The notes: generated by a model from the letters alone, not told the origin. A DNA stretch of 64,000 nt from Carex sylvatica (GCA_964058845.1 CAXKVR010000244.1:104856-168855); one strand, 5' to 3'; shown: positions 10,104-22,220, counted from the stretch's first letter. Numbers and translations are program-made.

Positions 10104-11895
10104 CCGAAATTTTTATAAATACTCAAAAATAAATCAAAATTAAGAATTCTACCCAAGTTTTAGAAGTATTTCGAAAAGTGCCCAAACCGGTTAATGGATA
10201 ACCGGAATTTTTTTTTTCCGGTTAACCACTACCCAGATTTTTTTTTCCGGTTATCCATTAACCAGAAAATTTAGTTTTTTTTTTTTTTTACAAAGCATAA
10301 ATTTCATAATATTTTTATTAAAATATTACAAATGTTGAATATATTTTTAAAAAAATATATGGAATACAATATAATTTGATTTATTAGAAAGTTGTATCTA
10401 TTTTAAAAAAACATAAGTTATTGAATGATTGATATTAAATTTTTTTCTCAAAATAGATACAGAAGGAGAATTTTTTTATAAATCATAATTAATAATTTAG
10501 CACAGCATCATGATTAGTTTTTTTTTAAAAACCACAAAGACCGAAATGGTCATTCAGTCTTCGATATATATATATTTATAAACTTATTTTTTTTATAATA
10601 TATGTATAATATATACATATATACATATATTGCTAATTCAACGGTGGCTTAACCAAACAGTAAAATCAGAAACTACCGTGGTTAACATAACAAAACATCT
10701 CCAAAAATTATGAAAATTGACTGACATGTAGTCTTGACATCATAGAACAAGACTGCAAAGTTTCATACAAAATCTCTAAACAAAAACTTAAACTGAATTT
10801 TTGAGATGGGTACAAAAATTCAATGGTCTGAATATAGCTATTTTGTTAAATACTTAATAAATAATAAAAAAAATTCTAAAAAATATAAAATTTGATATGC
10901 AAGTACATTTTAACATACCCATTATGGTGAACAGTTTGGATCGACTGTTTAAAATTTGAAAACTTTGAAAATACTTATCGTTGTATGCATATCGTTGAAC
11001 AAAAACTTAAACTGAATTTTTGAGGTACTAAGCAACATTTTTTTTAAATTATGAGGCTCCGAATATCTCTCACGATGCCCATGGGTTTCTCCCGGAGCAA
11101 AATTCAGATCCATCTCGTCTCCACCTTTCCGAAAAGTGGTCATACGCTCAAATCCGACTTTCGTAGCGAAAGTTATGGATATTTAAATTTTTTTCAAAAG
11201 TTAAACTTTGAGAATTCATAACTAACTGTTGAAAAACTCAAATAAATTAAAATTTGTGTCAATTCTTTGTATTTTTGAATGCTCTACATGCTGGTGTAAT
11301 CACTTTTTCAGTTTGATTCCTGTATCAGTTTAGACTTGCTGATTTACCAGCAGAGGTTAAATTTGATATACATATACATATATTATACATATATTATATA
11401 TACATATGCATTATATAACTTAAAGATTTTGTTTTTTTTAGAATTCTTTTTTAATATCAATAACTCTATAATATTAGACGTGACTTTTGAATCGGGATCA
11501 ATAACTCAAAATCTTAGCATTTTTTTTTCCAATAACACACGAAGAAAAATATATTAATTTTTCTTACAGCGGCGAAAAATCTGACCTGAAAAATGTTGCA
11601 GTCTTTCTAATAAATCAAATTATATTGTATTCCATCTATTTTAAACGAAATATATTCAACATTTGTAATATTTCAATAAAAAATTATGAAATTTATGTTT
11701 TGTAAAAAAAAAAAAAACTAAACTTTCCGGTTAATGGATAACAGGAAAAAAAAAAAATTCGGGCCGTGGTTAACCGGAAAAGAAAAAGAAAAATCGGTTA
11801 TCCATTAACCGGTTTGGGAACTTTCCAAAACACTTCTAAAACTTGGATAGATTTCGTAATTTTGATTTATTTTTGGGTATTTATAAAATTTTTGG
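10104..11895. mobile_element. Non-autonomous Mutator-like element (MULE-TIR), 1.79 kb
   Basis: The 9-bp direct repeat TTCTAACAG flanks both sides (10095-10103 and 11896-11904). The ends are inverted: CCGAAATTTTTATAAATACT on the left, and CCAAAAATTTTATAAATACC on the complement of the right. The TIRs are about 300 bp (10104-10400 and 11600-11895) and include CCGGTTAATGGATAACCGG-like hairpins beside poly-T runs. The 9-bp target duplication and long TIRs are hallmarks of Mutator-like elements. The interior has no transposase. It contains diverged copies of the 177-bp unit found in the element at 45889-47962 (near 10685-10810 and 10975-11040). Confidence 0.85.
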
Positions 11896-11904
11896 TTCTA
11901 ACAG

Positions 11905-12474
11905 TTCCATATGTAAAACTAAAGATTTGTGAAAATTTTGTGATGGTTCTCGTGTGCTGATATGTAATTTATATTAATGTTTGTTGCGGTTTTGATCGCT
12001 CTTGTGTTAGTACCAGCAGTTTGGAACCATGAATATTCGCTGATTTCAAATGAAATCGGTGAGAAATTTCCAATTTTATCAAAAAAAAATTGTTCTTAAT
12101 ACAGAATTACAGACTAGATCAGAGAGCCAGTACAAAAAAAGACATATTGTTCTTGGGTTTAACCCATGCATCATTTACAATTAAACTTTAGAAGCAATTA
12201 CATAGCTACTAGCTACCCAATAACTATATGTTTAAAATATAAACACACAAACCAGACATTTAAATTAAATGAACAAAACCAAGTTAAAACAAACGAATAT
12301 GTACACACACTTCTTCAAAGCTAGCTAGTCTTCACAAAGAAATTTCAGTAATAAAAAAGAAGTCGCTTGAATCTGTTCCTGCTTGTTGTTATTTCATGCA
12401 TCTTGAAAGTATATATTATTTATCTAAAGAGCATGCACGTAATTACAACAACAAGACTAAATCTCCACCTATAC
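11905..12474. other. Downstream region of the DUF761 gene, no other gene
   Basis: Lies 3' of the minus-strand gene ending at 12475. AT-rich, with ordinary plant 3' flanking composition. Nothing else recognised. Confidence 0.5.
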
Positions 12475-13694
12475 CTAACGGGCAGCCTCTAGATAGAGGC
12501 GATGCTGGTTGGATTCCTCTCTCTGTAGCTTGAGATAGTCATGCTGCTTCTTAATGAATGCCTCGGCACGTTGAGATAGATCATCATGCGGTATCACAAG
12601 TGCATCTCTCTTTCTCCACCCCTCCACTCTCCCTTCCACCTTTTCGACTCGCTTCTTTTTTTTTCTTCCTACAGAGGATGAGTTCTTTACCTCTGCTTTA
12701 GGATCAACTCCCTCGAGAATTTTATCATGTTTCACACTTTTCTTAGTTAACTTTACCGGTTTTGCACGGCCACTCGCCAGAATTGCATTCCATGTGTCAT
12801 CAATTGACATGTTCCCTGTAAAAAAAGAAGAGACAAATTGAGTACATTTTTTTTGGACAATTTCATCATAATTTGTGAGATTTGATCAGTATTTTCAGAA
12901 AAGCAGTAGTATGGTCCAACATCTTATAACAAAATATTGTATAGTATATAGCTAGTATTGCATATTTAAATTAGAAACTTGTAGCAACTTATAATCTTTT
13001 TATATTGTTGTTTCATCATAGGCCATGACAGAATACTATATAAATGAGATGATGCTGATTTTAATTATATTTAATTGTATCAGAAAGGAAGATAATTTAA
13101 ATCATAGCCTTTCAATCTACAAATGTTAGAATAAGTCCAGCGAGGGAACATAAAATAACAATGAAAGTATGTTTGTTATAATTAAACCAAAGCATATATA
13201 CCTTCTTCATCTGAAGCCTCCATGCCAGCATATACATTTCGATTTTGATATGAAACACTTTCTATGATTACTACATCAGGATTTGGTTGCAGTGGTGGTG
13301 GCGAGGCGATATGTGTTTCTGGCAGTGCAAAACATTTTTTGGATGTTGGTGCACCAAATTTTTTTTGCAGAGATAAGCTGGGAAGAGAAAATAGAGGCTG
13401 AGAAAGACTACGAAACGAGAAAAGAGGTTGAGACAGAGAGATGCTAGCAAAGGAGACGAGAGGTTGCGAAAGGCTAGGGAAAGAAAAAAGAGGTGCTTGT
13501 ATTGTATGTTTTGAGTTGTTCCGATGAAGTAAAAAGAGAATTATTACGAGGAGATTTAACAGGATCCAGAGAGGAGAATACATGAACCGTTTGCATGTTG
13601 TGTATAGTAGAAGGATGAATCTGGCCATGGAGAGAATTATAGTGGCCATGGTTTTGGTTGGAGCTACTGATACCAGTGCCAGTGATTGTATCAT
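12475..13694 (-). CDS. DUF4408/DUF761 membrane protein, gene A
   Basis: Two exons on the minus strand: 13694-13202 and 12815-12475, joined GAAG|GTATAT ... TTTACAG|GGAACATG in phase 1, giving about 277 residues. The N-terminal part has two hydrophobic segments (about residues 17-34 and 41-57, SPLWILLNLLVIILFLL), as in DUF4408. A middle part repeats LFSFPSLSQPL-like blocks. The C-terminal part starts with DDTWNAILASGRAKPVKL and ends with the DUF761 signature SQRAEAFIKKQHDYLKLQRE. DUF4408/DUF761 proteins (cotton-fibre-expressed-like) are small plant proteins, mostly uncharacterised, with some links to stress and growth. This N-terminus predicts membrane anchoring with a cytosolic C-terminal tail (inference). 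A paralogue on the same strand lies 9.9 kb away (22707-23850), sharing gene structure, splice phase and the PLFSFPSLS block. Confidence 0.87.
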
Positions 13695-13743
13695 CTCTTC
13701 TTAATTTAGTTGTAGCTAGTTAGAGGGATGAAATGGGAAAGAA

Positions 13744-13751
13744 ATTATATA
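13744..13751 (-). promoter_or_regulatory. TATA box of DUF761 gene A
   Basis: TATATAAT on the minus strand, about 50 bp upstream of the start codon at 13694, in the right orientation. This would give a short 5' UTR of roughly 20-25 bases. Confidence 0.5.
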
Positions 13752-14450
13752 GTAGGAGGATAAAGTAGAGTGATCTTAATTAAAATTCTCTCCATTTGGT
13801 GCTACAAATTGAGAAGCACGAGCTTTTCATTTCGTAGTAGCTCATTCAGTCACTTAGATCATTTTTATTTTTTATTTTTCAAGAGAAAGATAAAAGGTCC
13901 AATCTAAATTTCAATATTTATAAAGATTTTCATTCGAATTTCAAATTACATGTAATTTTTTTTACGCAAAGAACATTTCTCTTTACTATAATTAAAAACT
14001 GATTCTGTAAACAGTTTCTCATCAATTTTGCTAAATAAAAAGGTTCAAACTCCAGTAATTTAATAGTGGCCAAAGATCAATGAATCAATCGTGGTCTATT
14101 TTTTCATTAATATATACTGATCCAATAGAGTCGCAATACAAGTAATTTAAATCATTAAATGTTTCCAATTATTTTTATTAAGGAAATAGGGACATATGAA
14201 TATACTTTTTTTGACTTATCACTACAATTCATAAGAAACTTCAATAAAATTAGTATCTGTTTAATTTGGAAATGATAGAGATTCATATTTGTGATTTTGA
14301 AACTAATTAAAATGATAAAACTCGGTTATTCCAAAAAGGAAAATTAAGAGACATAAGCACACAATTAGTACCCAAGACTTGTAAACATATTATAAATTCA
14401 AGACTTTACATATATATACTGCATTGGAAGACTTCGATCCAGTTCTAATA
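13752..14450. other. Upstream intergenic region of gene A
   Basis: No gene seen. AT-rich promoter-side DNA of the minus-strand gene A. Confidence 0.5.
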
Positions 14451-14875
14451 AAAATGGAGAGGATATGAAAGTAGAGCAACGACGACCAGACGAGATAAGT
14501 GCATGTGGTCAATGCGGATGTAAAAGGAAAAGTAAAGTGCAACTGATTTGGATAGATGGAATCCGGGTATACAAGAATTCCCACGAAAGATGGGAGAAAA
14601 GGGAGCTTGGATTCCTCGAGTTGGTTAAGGAACCGTGTCTGCAGAGATTACGTGTCGAAAACAATGCACACACACTGCAAGTTGCGACAACTTTTTGTTC
14701 TAGATTCTCAGTTTCTCATAATCACATATATCCGGCACAAGATTGACCGACCATAGAGGCTCTTGAGTCGGCGTTGTCATGCTCACTCATGTCATGCATG
14801 CTACATCACAAGTTCCTCTTTTTTGACTTGTTACCGCGGAATTTTTTGGATTATTTCGGGACAAGATAAGGGAAT
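14451..14875. other. GC-richer island of unknown origin
   Basis: Composition rises above the surroundings, and a 93-codon plus-strand frame (14465-14746) contains a CGQCGCKRKSK stretch. I recognise no family, no splice partners and no promoter. It may be a fragment of a transposon or a captured gene piece. I do not call it a gene. Confidence 0.3.
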
Positions 14876-15122
14876 TAGGGGTGCTAACGGATCGGATAAT
14901 ATATGTATCCGAAAATTAAATATAATTTTGAATTTTAATTATTCGTATATAAATAGTTGATATATACATATAATATAATATATATTATGATATATATTTC
15001 GAATAGTAGATATATACATATAATTTAATATATATTATAAAAATATTTATGTGTAAATCTATAGATATTCGATATTTATACGTATCTGTCGCTTCCCACT
15101 ATCCAATCCGTTTGCACCCCTA
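14876..15122. mobile_element. hAT-type MITE (TAGGGGTG ends)
   Basis: The left end TAGGGGTGCTAACGGATCGG is inverted at the right as ATCCGTTTGCACCCCTA. These ends and the ATCCG-rich interior match the element at 21211-21792. The 8-bp target duplication is not evident here, so the copy is older or rearranged. Confidence 0.65.
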
Positions 15123-15201
15123 TGTGACTCTGATTTTCAAGGATAAATTTTATTATTTATTTTTGTATAAATTTGTTAACTAATATATTTTAATAGAGTG
15201 A

Positions 15202-15593
15202 GGCTATGGTGCTATGCATAGCATGAATTAGTCTGTTTTATGAATTTATATTTTTATTTTTAACTTTAAAATAGTTAATTAAGCTGAACTGTTCAACACG
15301 ATCTTTATAAAAAAAAGAGTATATGTAGATTAAATTTTATGTTTTCAGGACACTTTTACTATACGTTAGATAGGTAGAAAATAACTGTTTTTGAATGATT
15401 TAGAATTTTTAGATCAAGTAATTTTCTACAAATCTAAGAAAATAGTTAAGAATTGAAAATTTTAATCTACAAATATATTTTCATATGAAGATCATATGCA
15501 TGTTCAGATTGACTATTTGGACTTTAAAAATAAAAATATCGATCCATTATACTAAGTAATCCATACTATGCATATATAATACCATAGCCTCAC
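15202..15593. mobile_element. Palindromic MITE, TGAGGCTATGGT ends
   Basis: The left end TGAGGCTATGGTGCTATGCA is answered by GCATATATAATACCATAGCC and TCA on the right. The left end contains TGCTATGCATAGCA, a perfect palindrome. The interior keeps the group's core features (the GTTCAGATTGACTATTTGGA arm). Solo or partial arms of this family occur near 28685, 48478 and 53615. Confidence 0.7.
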
Positions 15594-15599
15594 TAGTAT

Positions 15600-16775
15600 A
15601 TATACTAGTTATTTTTAATAATAATTATTAATGTTAATATATAATAATAAAAAGTAATCTATGCGTTTTAACATTAAATTAGCTATTTTTAATAAAAAAA
15701 ATATTATTTTGTAATTACTTGGCTACTTTTTAACATCTTTTATTCTGGTTAATTAACACATATATTTACAATTTTCAAGATGCATATATGATAATAATGA
15801 TACGGAAACGGAAGTGTAATAAATGATGATCATTCATGTGACTTATTATCACCATTAACAAATTTTGAGAGTTAATTGTAAATAACGAACTAGAAAATAT
15901 ATGCTAAAATGAACCATATAAGTGTATACAAGAATATTATTTTTAAAAATACATAGTCAGTCGGTATATATATATTATTTTATTCTTTCCTTCTGAACCA
16001 TCATATAATTCAAATCTAGTGTCTACATCATAAAGCCAAGAAAACACAATCCGTGAATGTTGCCACCTGGTTGGAGGAATAATATTCAGTTTCATGCATT
16101 TTTTTTTTCTAATTTTTAATTACAGAAACTTTTTTACATATATGTTCCTAAATTTCATTGTCATTGTATTTTTTTTTTTCCTATTTTCCCTATTTTATGA
16201 TAATATTTGCAAGGGAACTAATATATATATATTAAAAAAAACGGGATGACACGTGCCGGCACTGTATGTTAGCACTTAGCACGTTAATTAGTTGACCCTT
16301 GCCACATAGTTAAAATGATGGTTTGCTTTAAAATTAGCCACCCAAAAGTGAGGGCATAAGGGATCGATGGAGAGGGAACCACAAAATAAGAAATTAAAAT
16401 AAATTAATTGTAAATAAAAATAGTTTTGTAAATACGAAAAGGGTAATATTGTCAGTTCATTTTTAAAACTATATATAAATCACACGCTTGATGAACATTA
16501 ACTTGAGTTGACTGACTCTACTGATTAGGTGGATATAAATACGATAAATTAAAGGTGTTTAATTACGGGGATATATGACATAGTAATTAATTAAGGAGTT
16601 GATGAGTAATAAATATGAAATGAAAAAAAGACTTTGATGAATGTTAACTTGACTTAATTGACTAACTCTTTGTGTTATAATTTATTGACAACAACTTATA
16701 TTAATATTCTTGATTAACACTTTCTCAAATAATACTAAAAAAATATAAAAACTAATTATAGACATATTGGTTTTC
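15600..16775. other. AT-rich intergenic DNA
   Basis: No gene. A small GC-richer patch at about 16240-16320 includes ACACGTG, but has no recognisable context. Confidence 0.55.
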
Positions 16776-16779
16776 TTAT

Positions 16780-17415
16780 AAATTGACGAGCAAACTCGTC
16801 ACGAGTTACATCCAGCTCAAGATCAGCTTGTCACAGTTATTGAGCGAGTCAAGTGAGTTGAGATTAATTAAGAACCTGAGCTAAAATCTTAGCTCAAGAC
16901 CATCACGAGCCAGCTCAAAGCTGAACCGAGCTGGCCTATTAACTCACTGGGCTTTATTAGACCACAATCATACAAAATTAAATAATAATAATAATACAAC
17001 CCATCAAATGAAACATAGTTTACATCATGAATTCATTTTTATAGCTTGAGCGGTGTTCTTAATTCAAATGCAACTAAGCAAAACAACTACCATAAATTGA
17101 GTTTGCAACTAAATTCACACATATCAAAATATCAAATCTCTAAATTCATACAAATATAATTCCCAAAATAAATTCATATACACCAAATCAAACAAATTCA
17201 TACAATTTTATAAATTCATACTTAGACCGAACTGGCTCGTCAACTTGCGAGCGAGCTAGACCATAGCTCAAACTCGTTAATACTGAATCGAACTAGTAGA
17301 GAGCAGCTGACTCGTTAACAGATCAGTCCACTAATGAGCGAGCTGTTAACAAGTGAGTCATATGTAAATCACAATCGATCCACAAGCTACGAGATTTTTT
17401 ACCACCCTACTGTCC
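16780..17415. repeat. Decayed hAT-like repeat rich in GAGCTGGCTCG motifs
   Basis: Clusters of CGAGCTGGC, GACGAGCAAACTCG and AACTGGCTCGTCAACTTGCG lie at both ends of a 600-bp stretch, with an AT-rich middle. The right border TTTTTTACCACCCTA resembles the TAGGGTGGTAAA ends of plant hAT non-autonomous elements. The left end cannot be defined. A similar motif set occurs at 27690-27930. Confidence 0.4.
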
Positions 17416-18518
17416 ACCCAACTATCCACGTGCACCTCAATATTATTTTTTAATCATAATTATTTATCTGTTAAGTGAAATATATAATTGTTAACTACTA
17501 AATTTAAATTGGTTATATACAAATTTACATAAATGTATATAAAACTATAACTTGAGTAATTAATAATTGTGTATCTTCACTTAATATGTTGATTATTGTG
17601 GTTAACAAATAAAGAGATGGACAATTAGGCGGATATATAACAGTCGAATTTTTTTAGTTCGCGGACTAGGTTGGGTTACACTTTACTTGCGAACATACAA
17701 GGTCAGTATTTCAAAAAAAATTTAACAGATTGAAGTTTTGATTGAGTGTACAAAATTTCAGCACCACATTTATTTTATACAATGATATATCGATACACCG
17801 CTAACATGATTAACCCGAATTTAAAACAAGAGTGTGTCACCAATATTTTTGTAATAATACATCGATGCACTGTTTCAGAAACTCTTAACATGCATAACTT
17901 TTGATAGAAAATTCTGACTTCACCGTATGACTATTTTTTAAAAAATTCACGAAGAGATCTACAACAATCCCTATGTCCAACTTAGGACGGTAATGTTTCA
18001 GTGAAAAAAAAAAACATTGTTCGACACTTCAAAATTCGAGTTGAAGTTTCTGATCCTCAACATTAATGGTGTATTTCCCTTTTATTTCAAATAGAAATGA
18101 CTCATTTGAAGGAATTTAATTTGACAATAATTAACATTTTTAAATATTTTAAAATTGATTACTAATTTTTGTTTTTAATTATATATTTGTCGTTCTGTAT
18201 CAATTATCCATTCTGAGGTGGTAAAGGATGCTCGTATCAAGTTTGCAAACAAGAAAAGGATGTATCATGTATGCACATACCTAGTCTAGTCGTCTGAGCA
18301 CCGGTCTGTTCCTGCAGAAGATCCGAGATTTTCCAAATATCATAACAGGTGGGTGGACTTTAATTTTCTTCCTTTTACTAAAGAATAATATCACGTTTTT
18401 AATTAAACCCAGATGACAAAAATAAAGGAACATGCATGTATAAACAATTAAATAACTGTTAGCAAATGTTATAAAATAAAGATAAAGAAAAATAAACAAG
18501 AAATTGTAAATATAATAA
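17416..18518. other. Intergenic DNA, no gene
   Basis: AT-rich, with scattered short frames only. Nothing recognised. Confidence 0.5.
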
Positions 18519-18932
18519 GAGGAGGGTTCAAATGCACCCAAATTTTTGTGCACCCAAATGCACCCTATCGTTCAAATCATTTTTCTCCGTTTTCAAAGTC
18601 CGAATAGTCAATCCGAACTGTTAGATGCGATCTATATATTAAGATGTGCTTGGAGACCAAATTTTATATTTTTTGGAATTTATTTACTATTTTTTTAGAT
18701 TTATTGAAAATCGCTGTTTTTAGCAAATCTGGACCATAAAAAACAGCGATTTTCAATAAATCTAAAACAATAGTAAAAAAATTCCAAAAAATATAAAATT
18801 TGGTCTCCAAGCACATCTTAATATATAGATTGCATCTAACAGTTCTGATTAACTGTTTTGACTTTGAAAACGGAGATAAAAGATAGGGTGCATTTGGGTG
18901 CACAAAAATTTGGGTGCATTTGAACCCTCCTC
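18519..18932. mobile_element. Palindromic MITE with GGGTGCATTTGGGTGCAC ends
   Basis: The left arm GAGGAGGGTTCAAATGCACC is exactly complemented by GGTGCATTTGAACCCTCCTC on the right. Inside is the same core as the GAGGTTGGCTAC and GAGCCATGGCTC families (GTGCTTGGAGACCAAATTTT). The centre is near 18726. Confidence 0.8.
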
Positions 18933-20641
18933 ATGTAATAATATATAAGATAGTTGTTAATAAAAATAATATTCATTCTTATTTAACTGTTATTAAATAA
19001 GAAAAAGGAAAAAAAAATATTTTAAATCTTCAACTAATGGAACTCTCATGCTGATAATATATTATAAAAGAAAATATATAAATAAACAAGAAATGACTAT
19101 TCAACATTTTATTGAAGTATTGATTTGGAACTATAACTACCAGGGTAGGGAAACCAATAAAATATGGTTTTAGGTAAGGACATAAACTAACTCTTTTAGT
19201 TGGCAACTTGTGATAAATTATGGATAAAGCAGCTTTCTTTGTTTAGAAGGTAATCTTTCTAATTAGTGGGTTAGTGGAGATGAGCTTTTATGAGATATAA
19301 TAGGCTGGAGGTCCATTTGGAAACACCATAGCTTGAAAAGAAAATGAAGCAACCACACATATTTAATTATTTATTTTCTAACTTAAACTTTGCATGCTAC
19401 AAAAACCTTTTTCTTTTTGTTTAGTAGTGATATATATAGCAGTTCTAAATTCACATTTGTAGTAGTCGAAAACAAAATGAAAATTAATGCATATATGACT
19501 GACAAAAAAAAATTGGGTAGAGAACACTAATTGTAAAATAAAGTGGAGTCAGAAAACAATATATAAAATGGAATACATTGTAAAATGAGGATGAGATATT
19601 TTTATTTTTTAAAAATATTATTATTGCTACCTGGTTATGTCCTATTTAATTTCAGACAATTAACATTCCCCTGCGCGGAGTTTAGATTTTCTAAAGTAAC
19701 TCATTTTTTTAGTTCTGGACCAACCGATTCAAATCAGACCGTTAAATTAAAGGGGTCCGTGCGCTCCACCCCGAGCCGAGTTGGCCCGGATTCGAATCAG
19801 ATGGTCCGGATCTAAACTCAAAAAGTTGAGTTTTTTTAGGGGATCCGGCTAGCACAGGGGACAGTTCAGATTTTAAAATATCTATTGTAAGTTAATTTCA
19901 GTGTAAAATTCCTCCAGTTCAGATTTTGAGTCTTTAAATTAATTATTGCTGAGGAAAGAAATTTGCATGCAAGTGATATGGTAAGTAAATAGTGATGCCC
20001 TGATTTTGATTGATCCTACTAACAAGCACTATGTCTAGGAACTATGCATGTAGATGTAGATAGCAAATTTGTGGTTATCATATTAATTGCAGCTGGAGAG
20101 CAGTATTAGACAAGACAAGACAAGATAGATAGATAGTAGCTTGACAGATTAGTTAATTGACATTTTATGTTGGTGAATGTCATGGAAGATATTGTCTACC
20201 TACACAATCACCTATTGCCTATTAGTCCAGTCAACTTAATTAATTAATTAATATGCTGTCAGTATTCATACCCTGAGACTCAGTCCATGAAAAAGAAATA
20301 TACTGTAAACTTGTTATTTTTTTCAAATTTCTTGTACAAGAAGATACTAGGCAGGTACCCGTTAGAATTTTAAAGCTCATTTCCTTTAGACTTTTTCAAA
20401 AGATATTTCCATGTATGAATACTTAATTAGTTAATTAGTAGCTATATGGTTACTGATTCAACAAGTTAATTACTCCCAAATGTTAGGTACGTTATAAATA
20501 TTTATTTTTTATTTATAACGAAGGAATTGGATTTTGACAATTTTTATCTAAAGTTGAATTAAAAATATCTGATCTGCATTAAGATTTGTGCGAACATATT
20601 AAAAACTTGAATCTAAACCTATGCGCGAATTTACGCAAATC
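18933..20641. other. Intergenic DNA with a few repeat fragments
   Basis: No gene supported. A GC-richer patch at about 19720-19860 (with CCCCGAGCCGAGTTGGCCCG) looks like part of a dispersed repeat. Confidence 0.5.
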
Positions 20642-20662
20642 AAACTGTTTAGGTTGAGTTTT

Positions 20663-20843
20663 TTTTTTTTTTTTTGAAAGAGAAACATGAGGGTCAAGCC
20701 CTCAAATTCCATAATTCCATATATGATACCAGTGGTATGATAAAAAGTCCTTACACAAATTATTTACAAAACACTACATAGAAAGAAAAGTAAAAAATAA
20801 AAGAAGATCAATATGAAAATCAGAATAAAAGGAAATAAAAAAA
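20663..20843 (-). mobile_element. Short retroposon (truncated LINE or SINE) with 21-bp TSD
   Basis: A 21-bp direct repeat (ACTGTTTAGGTTGAGTTTT is its main part) flanks the insert at 20642-20662 and 20844-20864. The insert begins on the plus strand with a poly-T run, so it is a minus-strand retroposon with a poly(A) tail. Just before the tail it reads GACCCTCATGTTTCTCTTTC on the minus strand, similar to plant L1 3' ends. The perfect target duplication suggests a fairly recent insertion. Confidence 0.8.
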
Positions 20844-20999
20844 AAACTGTTTAGGTTGAGTTTTGGATGAGGCTTAAATTGTCCAAAGATTTTTTAGACA
20901 AAGCCCCACCCTAAAATGAATATTAAAATCCTCAAATCTATCTATTAGTATCTATTAAATTAAGGTGATTTTTTTTGGCGCAATAATATATTTCTTCGA

Positions 21000-21130
21000 T
21001 TAAGGATATTGAAAAAGCTAATTTGGCTTCACGCAGCGTATGGCCAAAAAACAATTAAAAATATATACAATTAGTGCACTGTATGAAGCCAAAACAGCTC
21101 TGCCAATATCTTTACCCCTTCCGGACGTAG
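21000..21130. mobile_element. Small foldback (TTTGGCTTCAYGCAG family), copy 1
   Basis: AAGGATATTGAAAAAGCTAA...TTTGGCTTCACGCAG is inverted as GTATGAAGCCAAAACAGCTC...AATATCTTTACC. A related palindrome lies at 55944-56068. Confidence 0.55.
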
Positions 21131-21210
21131 AAACTCATCAAAAACTAGCCAAAGGGATTTATTGTGGAAAAAAAAGAGAGAGAAATAATTATAAATTAGA
21201 CACATATATG

Positions 21211-21792
21211 TAGGGGTGAAAATGGAGCCGGATTATTCGGCAGATATCCGCTCCGTATTCGTATATAATCCGAATTCGAATAATTCGGATTCAGATAATT
21301 TTTGGATATGAATTCGGATAATTATCGGATATCCATAGAAGATCCGGATTCGGATACGGAGTCTTAAACAGAGCGGATATCCGGAATATCCGAAATCCAA
21401 TAATTAGACCGAACTCATATAAAATAAGAATTAATATCTGTCTTTAGAATAAGCTTCAAACCACTAGACCACAACATCTTTTGTTATCATTTTTTTTATT
21501 TAATATATATATTATATGAATAGATTATCTCCCATCTCTTATAAGTTCATTAATATTAATATTTAAACTTTTAATTAATATTTATATCTTTGAAGTTTAT
21601 ATATCTTAATTATCCGACCATTATTCGTTTTATATCTATATTCGAATCCGTATCCGTGGACTATCCGTTCCGTGTCCGTATCCATTTAAGACGGATTTAG
21701 TTTTGAATTTTAATATCCGTTTACTATCTGTATCCATATTCGCTCATTATCCGACAGATGCGGATATGGTATCCGCTCCGTTTTCACCCCTA
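21211..21792. mobile_element. hAT non-autonomous element, 582 bp, with 8-bp TSD
   Basis: The terminal inverted repeat TAGGGGTGAAAAYGGAGC appears at both ends. The 8-bp direct repeat CATATATG lies at 21203-21210 and 21793-21800, the size expected for hAT. The subterminal regions are full of GGATATCC/ATCCGNATCC motifs in both orientations, which in hAT elements are typical transposase-binding regions. No transposase inside. Confidence 0.9.
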
Positions 21793-22058
21793 CATATATG
21801 CATGATCTCAGCCATCCAACTTAGATTGTCTAGTTTAGATTAAGGGCGAGTATATTAGCTGATATTTGGTTGTTAAAAATCTGATCTACTATGAAATAGA
21901 TCGAAGGTTTTCTAATAATAAAAAATAAAATCAGATTTAAATTTCTTAGAAATAAACAAATGAATCTTGAGATATAAGAGGGCGGATTATACTTTTTTTT
22001 TATAGGTACGTCCGTCCTTGTGTGAGATCATGTGTGTGTGTGTGTGTATATATATATA

Positions 22059-22220
22059 TTATTTTTTTAACTCGCTTGAGATGCAACTTGTGTCTCGTCC
22101 TGACTAGGATCAGACTTTAAAATACTGAATATATATATATATATTATTTTTTAAACTCGCTTGAGATGCAACTTATGTCTCGTCCTGATCGACTAGGATC
22201 AGACTTTAAAATACTGATTA
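22059..22220. repeat. Two tandem copies of an approx. 86-bp unit
   Basis: TTTTTAACTCGCTTGAGATG...GACTAGGATCAGACTTTAAA is present twice, separated by a TA microsatellite. The second copy has a 4-bp insertion (GATC). Function unknown. Confidence 0.8.

Noticed and set aside
14465..14746. 93-residue frame with a CGQCGC stretch
   Set aside because: No recognisable family and no homologous context. Kept only as a composition island.
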